Translations under genes and position numbers: made by a program
Assembly (NCBI RefSeq): GCF_008365275.1
Contig: NZ_CP043504.1
Coordinates: 1,364,001-1,428,000, forward strand
Length of the DNA stretch: 64,000 nt
Direction: 5' to 3'
Source of the DNA: Protaetiibacter larvae
Lineage (GTDB): Bacteria > Actinomycetota > Actinomycetes > Actinomycetales > Microbacteriaceae
Part shown: in pieces, positions 36,531 to 45,890 of the stretch
How the letters are laid out: each line of letters begins with the position of its first letter
How positions within the stretch are numbered: position 1 is the first letter of the stretch
The notes under the pieces: generated by a model
Told to the model about the DNA's origin: nothing
The model's database searches: none
Seen by the model: the letters and a program-made list of their open reading frames with translations, nothing else

Positions 36531-37258
36531 GATCCGCTCGCGGCGTTCGCGCGGCGGCGCCACCCGATCGCGAGCGTCACCCCCACGGCACCTACCGCGA
36601 GCCCGGCGACCCCGAGCACGCGGGCGAGCACGTCGACCGGTGCCGGCCCGGCGGCGTCCGGCTCCGCCGACACCTCCGGGGCGGCGGGTTCGTCATCCGA
36701 GCCGCCCCCGTGGTGGTCGGTCTCGGGGGCATCGTTCACGTAGAGCACGGGGGCCGGGCGTTCTGCGCCCTCGGCCGTTCCGCTCCACGAGACGACGGAG
36801 CCGTCGCTGTAGCCCTGGTCGACGGGCAGCGCGAGATGGCCGACATCGGGCACCGGCCCGAGCGACACGGGGAAGAGCCCCAGCTCGCCGTCGCGGATGC
36901 CGCCTCCGGCATCCGCCGTCCAGACGATGCTCGTGACCGCCTCGGTGAGCTCGGTCTCGCCCACCGTGACGGGCGCGGGAAGGGTGGTGCGCACGAGTTC
37001 CGCCGTCCAGCCGGGCACGGGGACGGTGCGCACGCTCGCGAACGGGGTGTCGGCGGGCAGAGTGAGGGTGAGCGTCGTCGTCGAGGCGTCGGCGGACTCG
37101 GTGGGCACCGTGAAGGTGAGCAGCGCGTAGCTGCCGGGTGCGGCGGTGTTCGTCTCGAGGGTGACGTGGGCGCTCGCCGAGAGCGGCGCCGCGAGGGCGA
37201 GGGCGGCGGCCCCGGCGAGGGCGGCGAGGGCGGCGGGGCCGCGACGGATGGTGGACAT
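36527..37258 (-). CDS. YcnI-family (DUF1775) copper-associated protein
   Basis: A 243-residue exported protein. The signal peptide ends S-A-S-A-H, so His becomes the mature N-terminus, the copper ligand of YcnI. The conserved Trp of the DUF1775 domain is present ('VPVPGWTAELVRTTLP'). A His-rich segment (D-H-H-G-G-G) and one C-terminal membrane helix follow. It is coupled to the CopC gene downstream. The pair is probably involved in copper handling at the cell surface. Confidence 0.9.
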   Translation of the reverse strand: MSTIRRGPAALAALAGAAALALAAPLSASAHVTLETNTAAPGSYALLTFTVPTESADASTTTLTLTLPADTPFASVRTVPVPGWTAELVRTTLPAPVTVGETELTEAVTSIVWTADAGGGIRDGELGLFPVSLGPVPDVGHLALPVDQGYSDGSVVSWSGTAEGAERPAPVLYVNDAPETDHHGGGSDDEPAAPEVSAEPDAAGPAPVDVLARVLGVAGLAVGAVGVTLAIGWRRRANAASGS

Positions 37259-37331
37259 GGTGATGCGTCTCCTGACGGTGGGGTTCGATTCGGTCGGTCG
37301 CGTGCCTGGGGCGACCGGCGAACCGATCGCG

Positions 37332-37928
37332 TCAGGCCAGGGCGGCCGGGGGACCGCGGCGCGCGACCGCTCCGCGCAGGGGGGCGGGGAGCAGGCGGAC
37401 GGTCGGGGAGGCGGCGAACGGCGTCGCGGCGGAGGCGGGGGTCGGCAGTCGCAGGGCGAGCGCGCGGAGGGCACGCACGGCGGCGTGCTCGAGCAGCAGC
37501 CACACCCTCCGCTCGAGGTGGCGCAGATACAGCACGGTGAGCACGCCGGCCGCGAGGTGCGCGAGCCACATGGCGCCGCCGCCGTGCGCGAGGGCGTCGT
37601 CGGGGTCGGCGACGATCGCGACGATCGTGTCGTGGTGGTGGCCGCCGTGCCCGACGACCGTCCCGGCGCCGCCCAGCAGCGAGAAGCCGAGGTGGAAGGC
37701 GAGTTGCCCCACCGCGACCCCGAGGGCGGTGCGCATCAGCGGTGTCCGCCGAGCCGAGGTGCGGCCCACCGCGATCGTGCCGACGAGGCTCGCGAACATC
37801 CCGCCGACGAGCAGCGCGATCGGGGCGGGCACCGTTCCCCCCGCCCCGCTGTGCGAGAGCGCCGCGACGAGCGTCGCGACGGTGCCCAGCAGCGTGCCGC
37901 GCGCGAGGCGGGCGGCGCGGGGGTTCAT
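37332..37928 (-). CDS. membrane protein with His-rich loop, upstream of the copper genes
   Basis: A 198-residue protein with about four hydrophobic segments and a loop H-G-G-H-H-H-D. No family is recognised. It is the first gene of the minus-strand CopC/YcnI cluster, 73 bases before YcnI, so a metal-related role is suggested by context only. TAGCCT lies six bases before the ATG. Confidence 0.72.
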   Translation of the reverse strand: MNPRAARLARGTLLGTVATLVAALSHSGAGGTVPAPIALLVGGMFASLVGTIAVGRTSARRTPLMRTALGVAVGQLAFHLGFSLLGGAGTVVGHGGHHHDTIVAIVADPDDALAHGGGAMWLAHLAAGVLTVLYLRHLERRVWLLLEHAAVRALRALALRLPTPASAATPFAASPTVRLLPAPLRGAVARRGPPAALA

Positions 37929-37934
37929 GCATCC

Positions 37935-37940
37935 AGGCTA
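37935..37940 (-). promoter_or_regulatory. TAGCCT -10 element, leaderless start of the membrane protein gene
   Basis: Minus-strand TAGCCT, six bases (GGATGC), then ATG. Confidence 0.5.
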
Positions 37941-38041
37941 GTCGGGCGGATCCGGCGCGCCGTGACGCAATATCGCGGGAACGCGGATGGACGTCACCGG
38001 GACGGGTTAGGCTTCCGATACTGCTTCGGAGGGAGACCGGC

Positions 38042-39319
<1,278 letters not shown>

Positions 39320-39394
39320 CTCGCCATCCTTCGGCGCCACCCGTGCGCCGGTGGCCGTCGTCATCGACGGCGCCCGCCCCTAGGCTCGTTCCCC

Positions 39395-40582
39395 ATGAGC
39401 GCCCGCGACTTCGCCCAACCGATCGGCGCGGGCGTCGTGGGGGCCGTGACCGGCTTCGCGAGCTCCTTCGCGCTCGTCGTGGCCGGCCTGGGGGCGGTCG
39501 GGGCGAGCCCGACGGACGCGGCATCCGGGCTGCTGGCGTTGTGCCTCATGCAGGCGGTGCTCGCGATCGTGCTCGGGCTGCGCTATCGGATGCCGTTGAG
39601 CTTCGCCTGGTCGACCCCGGGCGCGGCGCTGCTCGTGGCCGCCGAGGGCACCATCCACGACTACCGGGCGGCGGTCGGCGCCTTCCTGCTGTGCGGTGTG
39701 CTCGTGCTGCTGACCGGGCTCTGGCCGTGGCTCGCCCGTGCGATGACGCGCATCCCGCGGCCGATCGCGAGCGCGATGCTCGCGGGCATCCTGTTCCCGA
39801 TCTGCATCGCGCCGGTGCTCGCCGCGGTGCAGCTGCCGGCGCTCGCGGTGCCCGTGGTCGTGGTGTGGCTCCTGCTCGCCCGGCTCGCGCCGCGCTGGGC
39901 GGTGCCGGGTGCCGTGGTGGCCACGGTCGTCGTGGTCATCGTCTCGGGCGAGGGGGCGGATCTCGCCGCGGCGGAGCTGTGGCCCACCATCACCGTCACC
40001 TGGCCGACGCTGGATCCGGCCGTGCTCGTGAGTCTCGGCATCCCGCTGTACGTCGTGACGATGGCGGGGCAGAACGTGCCCGGCTTCGCGGTGCTCACGA
40101 CCTTCGGCTACCCGCATCCGCCGGCTCGGGCGATTCTCGCGAGCACCGGCGCGGTCACCGCGGCGGGCGCCGTGTTCGGGGGCTACACGGTGAACCTCGC
40201 GGCGATCACGGCCGCGCTCATGGCGGGACCCGACGCGCATCCGGACCGCGACCGGCGCTGGGCGGCCTCGGTCACCGCAGGCGTGGTCTACCTCGTGCTG
40301 GGGCTCGGCGCGGGCGCCGCGACGGTGCTCGTGGCGGTGAGCCCGCCGATCCTCATCACGGCGGTCGCCGGCCTCGCGCTGTTCGGCGCCTTCGCGACCG
40401 CGGCGACGGCGGCGCTCGAGGAGCCGTCCAGCCGCATCGTCGCCGTCGTCACCTTCCTCGTGGTGGCGTCGGGTGTCACGATCGCGGGGATCGGTTCCGC
40501 GTTCTGGGGTCTCGTGGTGGGCGGCGTCCTCATGCTGTGGCTGACGGCACCAGGCCGCGCAGCGCGAGTCCGAAGAGGATGA
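39395..40582 (+). CDS. BenE-family benzoate/proton symporter-like transporter
   Basis: A 395-residue polytopic membrane protein with about twelve helices. 'LRYRMPLSFAWSTPGAALL' and 'NVPGFAVLTTFGYPHPPAR' match BenE. The family imports benzoate with protons; no benzoate catabolic genes lie nearby, so the substrate is inferred from family only. The last 53 bases overlap the convergent minus-strand gene. TAGGCT lies eight bases before the ATG. Confidence 0.87.
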   Translation: MSARDFAQPIGAGVVGAVTGFASSFALVVAGLGAVGASPTDAASGLLALCLMQAVLAIVLGLRYRMPLSFAWSTPGAALLVAAEGTIHDYRAAVGAFLLCGVLVLLTGLWPWLARAMTRIPRPIASAMLAGILFPICIAPVLAAVQLPALAVPVVVVWLLLARLAPRWAVPGAVVATVVVVIVSGEGADLAAAELWPTITVTWPTLDPAVLVSLGIPLYVVTMAGQNVPGFAVLTTFGYPHPPARAILASTGAVTAAGAVFGGYTVNLAAITAALMAGPDAHPDRDRRWAASVTAGVVYLVLGLGAGAATVLVAVSPPILITAVAGLALFGAFATAATAALEEPSSRIVAVVTFLVVASGVTIAGIGSAFWGLVVGGVLMLWLTAPGRAARVRRG

Positions 40583-40982
40583 ACAGCACGCCGAGCCCGG
40601 CGGCGAGTGCCGCGATGCCGAACGACACGACCGAGGTGAACAGCGAGGCGCGCAGGAACGAGGCGTTCGCGACGGTGGCGCGCCGCGGGTCGTCCTGGTC
40701 GAGCTGGGCGTAGGTCTTGCCGTCGGCGAGTTCGAGGGCGTGCTGCTGGATGATGTCGGCCTGGATGTAGGCGTCGATCGGGCCGTCGACCACCTTGCCG
40801 GAGAAGGCGATGGCACCGTCCGGGATGACGATGTTCTCGGCCCGGAGCTGGGTCGACACGGCCACCCACACCGCGACGGCGGCGACGATCAGCAGGATGC
40901 CGCCCAGGATCCCGGCGAGGCCGATCAGTCGGATGAGGCCCGCGCGGCGAGCGGGCAGGTCGACGGTGGTCTCGGCGGTCAT
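40530..40982 (-). CDS. small membrane protein of unknown function
   Basis: A 150-residue protein with two hydrophobic helices (about 17-40 and 113-140) and a soluble loop between them ('DGPIDAYIQADIIQQHALEL'). Relatives are sometimes labelled ring-opening dioxygenase LigA; nothing here supports that. It is divergent from the MFS gene and overlaps the end of the BenE-like gene. Confidence 0.75.
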   Translation of the reverse strand: MTAETTVDLPARRAGLIRLIGLAGILGGILLIVAAVAVWVAVSTQLRAENIVIPDGAIAFSGKVVDGPIDAYIQADIIQQHALELADGKTYAQLDQDDPRRATVANASFLRASLFTSVVSFGIAALAAGLGVLFILFGLALRGLVPSATA

Positions 40983-41036
40983 GGTGGACTCCCCCTCGGA
41001 ATGGACCCGGTCGGTCTCGAAGGTAGCGTTGCAGGA

Positions 41037-42272
41037 GTGCGACTCGCTACGACCTTCTCCGACCCGGTCCTGCGGGCGCTGACGGTCGCGACCCTCGTCG
41101 CCACCACCGGGCGCGGCATCAGCCTGACCCTCGTGGTGCTCTATCTGACGCTCGTCGTGGGTCTGCCCCCCGCCCAGGTGGCGCTGCTGTTCACGATCGG
41201 CGCCGCCGTCGCGGTCGGGGCCTCGTACCTCGGCGGCCGGCTCGCCGATCGCTGGTCGGCCCGCCGGATGCTGGTCGCGAGCATGGTCGTGACGGGCGTC
41301 GCGCTGCTGTGCTACGTGCTCGTGACCGGGTTCTGGTCGGCGCTCGCGGTGACGGTCGTCGTCGGGGCGGGGATCGCCTGGAGCGGATCCGTGCGCGCCG
41401 CGATCATCGCGCGCGCCTTCTCCGGTCCCGCCCGGGTGACGAGTCGCGCGGTGCTGCGGATGGTCACCAACATCGGGATCTCGCTCGGCGCGGGGCTCGC
41501 GGCGGTCGCCCTCGCGGTCGGCTCGCCGCTCGCCTACCGGGTGGTGCTCGCGGTGGGCGGAGTCGCCTACGCGGCGTGCGCGCTGCTGCTGACGCGGCTG
41601 CCGAGCACGGTCGACGCCGCTCGGGTCGTGGAGCGTTCGGCGGACGGCACGGTGCCCGGCCGCTCGCCGTGGCGGGATCCGCGCTATCTGGCGTTCACGG
41701 CGCTCGCCTCGGTGTTCGCGATCCAGTTCGGTCTCGCCGAGGTCGGGGTGCCGCTGTGGCTCGCGCATGACACGGTCGCGCCGGAGTTCCTGCTGTCGGT
41801 CATGCTCATCACGAACACCGTCCTCGTGATCGTGCTGCAGGTGCCGCTGTCGCGGGGGACGCACGACTTCCGTCGGGCGGGTGCCGTGACCGCGGTGTCG
41901 GGGGTGCTCATGGCGGTCGCCTGCGTGCTGTACGGCGCCTCGGGGGGTGCGGCGCTCGCCGCCGCCGTCGTGCTGCTGCTGGCGGCGGCCGTCGCGCACG
42001 CCTTCGCCGAGATCCTCTCCCAGGCGGGGGCGTGGGGGCTGAGCTTCGAGCTCGCGGACCCGGACCGCGCCGGCGCCTACCAGGGGGTGTATTCGATGGG
42101 CTTCTCGGTGGCGTCGCTCGTCGCACCGCTCGTCATCACGGTGACGGCGCTCGACCACGGTCTGGCCGGCTGGCTCGTGCTCGGCGGGCTCTTCCTCGCC
42201 TCCGCCGTCGGCGTCACCGCGATCGCCTTCGCGGCATCCACGGCGACCCGCCGTCCGGCGGCGATCAGCTGA
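41037..42272 (+). CDS. MFS transporter
   Basis: A 411-residue transporter with about twelve transmembrane helices. The loop 2-3 motif is G-G-R-L-A-D-R-W-S-A-R-R, the classic MFS signature. It is probably a drug or metabolite efflux pump; the substrate is unknown. A TAGCGT hexamer lies seven bases before the GTG, giving a nearly leaderless start in a 54-bp divergent region. The stop overlaps the convergent M3 peptidase gene by 8 bases. Confidence 0.88.
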   Translation: MRLATTFSDPVLRALTVATLVATTGRGISLTLVVLYLTLVVGLPPAQVALLFTIGAAVAVGASYLGGRLADRWSARRMLVASMVVTGVALLCYVLVTGFWSALAVTVVVGAGIAWSGSVRAAIIARAFSGPARVTSRAVLRMVTNIGISLGAGLAAVALAVGSPLAYRVVLAVGGVAYAACALLLTRLPSTVDAARVVERSADGTVPGRSPWRDPRYLAFTALASVFAIQFGLAEVGVPLWLAHDTVAPEFLLSVMLITNTVLVIVLQVPLSRGTHDFRRAGAVTAVSGVLMAVACVLYGASGGAALAAAVVLLLAAAVAHAFAEILSQAGAWGLSFELADPDRAGAYQGVYSMGFSVASLVAPLVITVTALDHGLAGWLVLGGLFLASAVGVTAIAFAASTATRRPAAIS

Positions 42273-44292
42273 GGCCGCGGCGCTCCAGCAGCGGGGTGAG
42301 CTCCGGGTCGCGCCCGCGGAAGTCGCGGAACGCGGCGAGCGGATCGCGCGTGCCCGCCACCTGCAGCAGCCGGCGGCGGAAGCGCTCCCCGTTCTCCCGG
42401 GTGAGTCCGCCGTTCTCGCGGAACCATTCGACGGTGTCGGCGTCGAGCACCTCGCTCCAGATGTACGAGTAGTAGCCGGCGTCGTAGCCGCCCGAGAACA
42501 CGTGGGCGAAGTAGCCGGTCGCGTAGCGCGGCGGGATGGCATCGTCGGCGAGACCCGCCGCGGCGAGGGCCGCCGCCTCGAACGCGGCGACATCCGTCAC
42601 CGCGGCGGCCTGCTCGACGTCGAGGGTGTGCCAGGCCTGGTCGAGCAGCGCCGCCTGCAGGTATTCGCTCGTCGCGAAGCCCTGACCGAAGCGCTCCGCA
42701 TCCCGCAGGCGCTGGGCGATCGCGGGGTCGAGCGGTTCGCCCGTGTCGACGTGTCGCGCGTAGTTCTCCAGCACCTCGGGCCACATGGCCCACATCTCGT
42801 TCACCTGGCTCGGGTACTCGACGAAGTCGCGGAACACGCGGGTGCCGGCGAGGCTCGGGTAGCCCGCGTGGGCGAACAGCCCGTGCAGGGCGTGCCCGAA
42901 CTCGTGGAAAAGTGTCTCCACCTCGTCGAGCGTGAGCAGGGTGGGCTGGCCTTCGGCGGGGCGCGGCACGTTGAGGTTGTTGGTGACGACCGGGGGATGC
43001 CCCAGCAGTGCGGAGCGCGAGACGAGGGAGTTCATCCAGGCGCCGCCGCGCTTGCTGTCGCGCGTGTACAGGTCGAGCAGGAACAGCCCGAAGGGGCCGT
43101 CGTCGTCGCTCACCTCGAACACGCGCACCTCGGCGTTGTAGCCGGCGAGGTCGCTGCGCTCGGTGAAGTGCAGGCCGTAGAGGCGTTCGGCGGCGAAGAA
43201 CACGCCATCCTGCAGCACCCGCTCCGCCTCGAACCAGGGGCGCAGCGCCGCGGTGTCGAGCGCGTAGCGCTCGCGCCGCACGGCTTCGGCCGCGAAGGCC
43301 CAGTCGGATGCCGTGATCGCGGCACCCGTCACCTCCGTCAGCTGCGCCTGCTCGGCGGTGGCATTGCGGGCCGCGGCGGGGGCGAGCCGGCCGAGCAACT
43401 CGGCGACCGCCGCGGGGGAGCCGGAGGTCTCATCCGCGGTGACGACGGAGGCGTGGTCGCGGAAGCCCAGCAGCCGGGCCCGCTCGGCGCGGGCGCGCAC
43501 GAGCTCGAGCACGAGCTCGCGGTTGTCGTGGTCGCCGCCGCGGGTGCCGCGGGCGCGGGATGCCGCCATGATCCGCACGCGGGTCTCGGGCACCTCGATC
43601 GCCGCGAGCCACGGGTGACCCGTGAAGAGCACGAGCGTCACGAGCCAGCCGTCGAGCCCGCGCGCGGCGGCTGCTTCGCGCGCCGCCGACAGCTCGCCGG
43701 ACGCGAGCCCGGCGAGCTCCGCCTCGTCCGTCACGTGCACCGCGAGCTCGTTGGTGTCGGCGAGCAGGTTCTTCTCGAAGCGCGTCGTGAGGGTCGAGAT
43801 GGTCTGGTTGAGCGCGCGCAGCCGCTCCTTGTCTGCCTCGGCGAGCCCGGCGCCGGCGAGGGTGAGCTCGATGTGTCGGCGCTCGACGAGGTAGGCCTGT
43901 TCCGCGTCGAGCGGCGCCGTGCCGTCGAGGTGGGCGTTGCGGATGGCATCGATGCGCGCATAGAGGGCGGGATCGAGCGCGATGGCGTCGTGGTGCGCGG
44001 CGAGGCGCGGTGCGAGCTGCTCCTCGAGCTCCTGGATGGCGTCGGTCGTGTCGGCCGAGGCGAGCGTGTAGAAGACCGTCGCCACCCGATCCAGGATCGC
44101 GCCGGATCGCTCGAGCGGAACGATGGTGTTCGCGAAGCTGGGCGACTCGCTCTGCGCGGTGATCGCGGCGAGCTCGTCGAGCTGTTCGCGCATCCCTTTC
44201 TCGAACGCGGGCAGGAAGTGCTCATGACGGATCGCGGCGAAGTCGGGCAGCAGGTAGGGGAGGGTGCTCTCGGCGTCGAAGGGGGTCTCCAT
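42265..44292 (-). CDS. dcp: M3-family zinc metallopeptidase (peptidyl-dipeptidase Dcp)
   Basis: A 675-residue thimet-type peptidase. The zinc motif H-E-F-G-H-A-L-H-G is intact with a downstream Glu ligand region (F-V-E-Y-P-S-Q-V-N-E-M-W) and the C-terminal 'GYDAGYYSYIWSEVL' seen in Dcp/OpdA. It cleaves dipeptides from short peptides in the cytoplasm. TAGGCT is six bases before the ATG. Confidence 0.94.
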   Translation of the reverse strand: METPFDAESTLPYLLPDFAAIRHEHFLPAFEKGMREQLDELAAITAQSESPSFANTIVPLERSGAILDRVATVFYTLASADTTDAIQELEEQLAPRLAAHHDAIALDPALYARIDAIRNAHLDGTAPLDAEQAYLVERRHIELTLAGAGLAEADKERLRALNQTISTLTTRFEKNLLADTNELAVHVTDEAELAGLASGELSAAREAAAARGLDGWLVTLVLFTGHPWLAAIEVPETRVRIMAASRARGTRGGDHDNRELVLELVRARAERARLLGFRDHASVVTADETSGSPAAVAELLGRLAPAAARNATAEQAQLTEVTGAAITASDWAFAAEAVRRERYALDTAALRPWFEAERVLQDGVFFAAERLYGLHFTERSDLAGYNAEVRVFEVSDDDGPFGLFLLDLYTRDSKRGGAWMNSLVSRSALLGHPPVVTNNLNVPRPAEGQPTLLTLDEVETLFHEFGHALHGLFAHAGYPSLAGTRVFRDFVEYPSQVNEMWAMWPEVLENYARHVDTGEPLDPAIAQRLRDAERFGQGFATSEYLQAALLDQAWHTLDVEQAAAVTDVAAFEAAALAAAGLADDAIPPRYATGYFAHVFSGGYDAGYYSYIWSEVLDADTVEWFRENGGLTRENGERFRRRLLQVAGTRDPLAAFRDFRGRDPELTPLLERRGLS

Positions 44293-44298
44293 CCGGCC

Positions 44299-44304
44299 AG
44301 CCTA
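44299..44304 (-). promoter_or_regulatory. TAGGCT -10 element, leaderless dcp start
   Basis: Minus-strand TAGGCT, six bases (GGCCGG), then ATG. Confidence 0.5.
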
Positions 44305-44314
44305 TGATCTGTCG

Positions 44315-44384
44315 GCGAAACTCCGACGGGGGCGGGGCCTCGCCTGCACGGTGCAGGCGTGGCCCCCTCCAGGTCGGAGTTCGC
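44315..44384. repeat. nested long inverted repeat between dcp and the methyltransferase gene
   Basis: GCGAAACTCCGAC (44315-44327) pairs with GTCGGAGTTCGC (44373-44384) with one bulged A. GGGGGC/GCCCCC continues the stem, and CGCCTGCAC/GTGCAGGCG (44341-44359) closes the top. It lies upstream of both divergent genes, so it is not a simple terminator. Confidence 0.65.
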
Positions 44385-44405
44385 GCGGTCGATAGATTGG
44401 ACGGC

Positions 44406-45209
44406 ATGAGCAGCGAGCACTACACCCACGGCCACCACGAGAGCGTGCTGCGCTCGCACATCTGGCGCACCGCGCTCAACTCGGCGGCGTACCTGCTTCC
44501 GCACCTGCGGCCGGGCATGAAGCTCCTCGACGTGGGTGCCGGCCCCGGCACCATCACGGTGGACCTCGCCGAGCTCGTGGCGCCCGGCCTCGTGATCGGT
44601 GTCGACGCCTCCGCCGAGGTGGTGGCACAGGCGACAGCGCACGCGGCCGAGCGCGGGGTCACCAACGTGGAGTTCCGGGTGGGGGACGCCTACGCGCTCG
44701 ACTTCGCCGACGGCTCCTTCGACGTCGTGCACGCCCACCAGGTGCTGCAGCATCTGGCCCGGCCCGTGGAGGCGCTCGCCGAATGGCGCCGCGTGGTGGC
44801 GGACGGCGGGCTCGTCGCGGCGCGCGACGGCGACTACGCGGGCGCGATCACCTATCCGCAGACCCCTGGCCTCGTCTCGTGGGCGGCGCTCTACCAGCGA
44901 GTGCATCGCTCCAACGGGGGAGAGCCGGATGCGGGTCGGCGCCTGAAGGCATGGGCGCGCGCCGCCGGGTTCGGTGCGGTCGAGGCCTCCGCTTCGGTGT
45001 GGTGCTTCGCGACCGACGACGAGCGCGCCTGGTGGGGCGGCATGTGGCGGGACCGCGTGCTGGCCTCCGCGTTCGCGGGCGACGCGCTCGGCAAGGGTTT
45101 CGCCGTGCAGGGCGATCTCGAGGCGATCAGTGTCGCCTGGGCGCAGTGGGCCGAGGATCCGGACGGTTGGATGGCGTTCCCGCACGGCGAGATCCTCGCC
45201 ACCCGCTGA
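44406..45209 (+). CDS. class I SAM-dependent methyltransferase
   Basis: A 267-residue methyltransferase. SAM-binding motif I is L-L-D-V-G-A-G-P-G-T-I-T, the acidic end of strand 2 is I-G-V-D-A-S, and motif III/IV is F-D-V-V-H-A-H-Q-V-L-Q-H-L. The UbiE/type-11 pattern is clear; the substrate is not. TAGATT lies seven bases before the ATG. The gene ends inside a degenerate REP-like unit. Confidence 0.88.
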   Translation: MSSEHYTHGHHESVLRSHIWRTALNSAAYLLPHLRPGMKLLDVGAGPGTITVDLAELVAPGLVIGVDASAEVVAQATAHAAERGVTNVEFRVGDAYALDFADGSFDVVHAHQVLQHLARPVEALAEWRRVVADGGLVAARDGDYAGAITYPQTPGLVSWAALYQRVHRSNGGEPDAGRRLKAWARAAGFGAVEASASVWCFATDDERAWWGGMWRDRVLASAFAGDALGKGFAVQGDLEAISVAWAQWAEDPDGWMAFPHGEILATR

Positions 45210-45254
45210 TCGAGATCCGCCGGATCGAGTGCCGCCGAAGGCGGTGTGCCGAGG
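45205..45254. repeat. degenerate REP-like palindrome
   Basis: CTGATCGAGATCCGCC...GATCGAGTGCCGCCGAAGGCGG, between the convergent methyltransferase and 63-residue protein genes, overlapping the methyltransferase stop. Confidence 0.6.
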
Positions 45255-45446
45255 TCAGCCCCGCAGCACGGTCCCGTCGTCGAGTTCCACGACGGGCCGT
45301 CCCTCGAGCCAGGTGAGCGTCCAGCGCCACTGCGTCGTGTCGACGTCCTCGAGCTCCGCCTCCACCTCGCGGATGCGCGCCACGAGCTCCTCCGACACCC
45401 TCGCCGGCACCTCGCCGCCGACCGGCCACCGCGTTCCGAGCTGCAT
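45255..45446 (-). CDS. 63-residue hypothetical protein
   Basis: A small acidic protein, 'VSEELVARIREVEAELEDVD' then W-R-W-T-L-T-W-L-E-G-R-P-V-V-E-L-D-D-G-T. No domain is recognised. The ATG shares one base with the stop of the GNAT gene (TGATG), so it is the third gene of a valS-GNAT-small protein operon. Confidence 0.65.
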   Translation of the reverse strand: MQLGTRWPVGGEVPARVSEELVARIREVEAELEDVDTTQWRWTLTWLEGRPVVELDDGTVLRG

Positions 45447-45889
45447 CAGCGGCGGATCTCGTAGGTGATCCAGTGCCCGCGGGTGGCGACCTTGTCGTAG
45501 AGCGCCTGCGCGACGGTGTTGGTGTCGGCGGTGATCCAGCGCAGCGACCCGCCGCTGCCGGCCGCCATCGACGCGAGCGCCTCGATGAGGGCGCGCCCCG
45601 CCCCGGTGCCGCGCACGGCGGGGTCGACGTACAGGTCGTCGAGGTACCAGTCGCGGCCGCCCGAGAAGGTGTCGGGATGCGAACGCCAGTGCGCGATGCC
45701 GATCACCCCGCCGTCGCGTTCGGCGACGAGGGCGTCGATGCCGGAGCCGTCGGCGAGCAGCAGCGCCCAGACCCGGTCGAGCACCTCGTCGCTGAAATCG
45801 GTCTCGTAGAAGGCCCCGTAGGCGCGGAACAGTTCGCGCCAGCGCGCCGCGTCGCTCCCGGCGATCGGCCGCACGCTCGTCTCGGCCAT
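45446..45889 (-). CDS. GNAT-family N-acetyltransferase
   Basis: A 147-residue GNAT. The acetyl-CoA pyrophosphate loop is V-R-G-T-G-A-G-R-A-L-I within L-Y-V-D-P-A-V-R-G-T-G. 'GIAHWRSHPDTFSGGRDWYL' gives the substrate side. The substrate is unknown. The ATG is one base after the valS stop, so it is translationally coupled. Confidence 0.88.
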   Translation of the reverse strand: MAETSVRPIAGSDAARWRELFRAYGAFYETDFSDEVLDRVWALLLADGSGIDALVAERDGGVIGIAHWRSHPDTFSGGRDWYLDDLYVDPAVRGTGAGRALIEALASMAAGSGGSLRWITADTNTVAQALYDKVATRGHWITYEIRR

Positions 45890-45890
45890 C

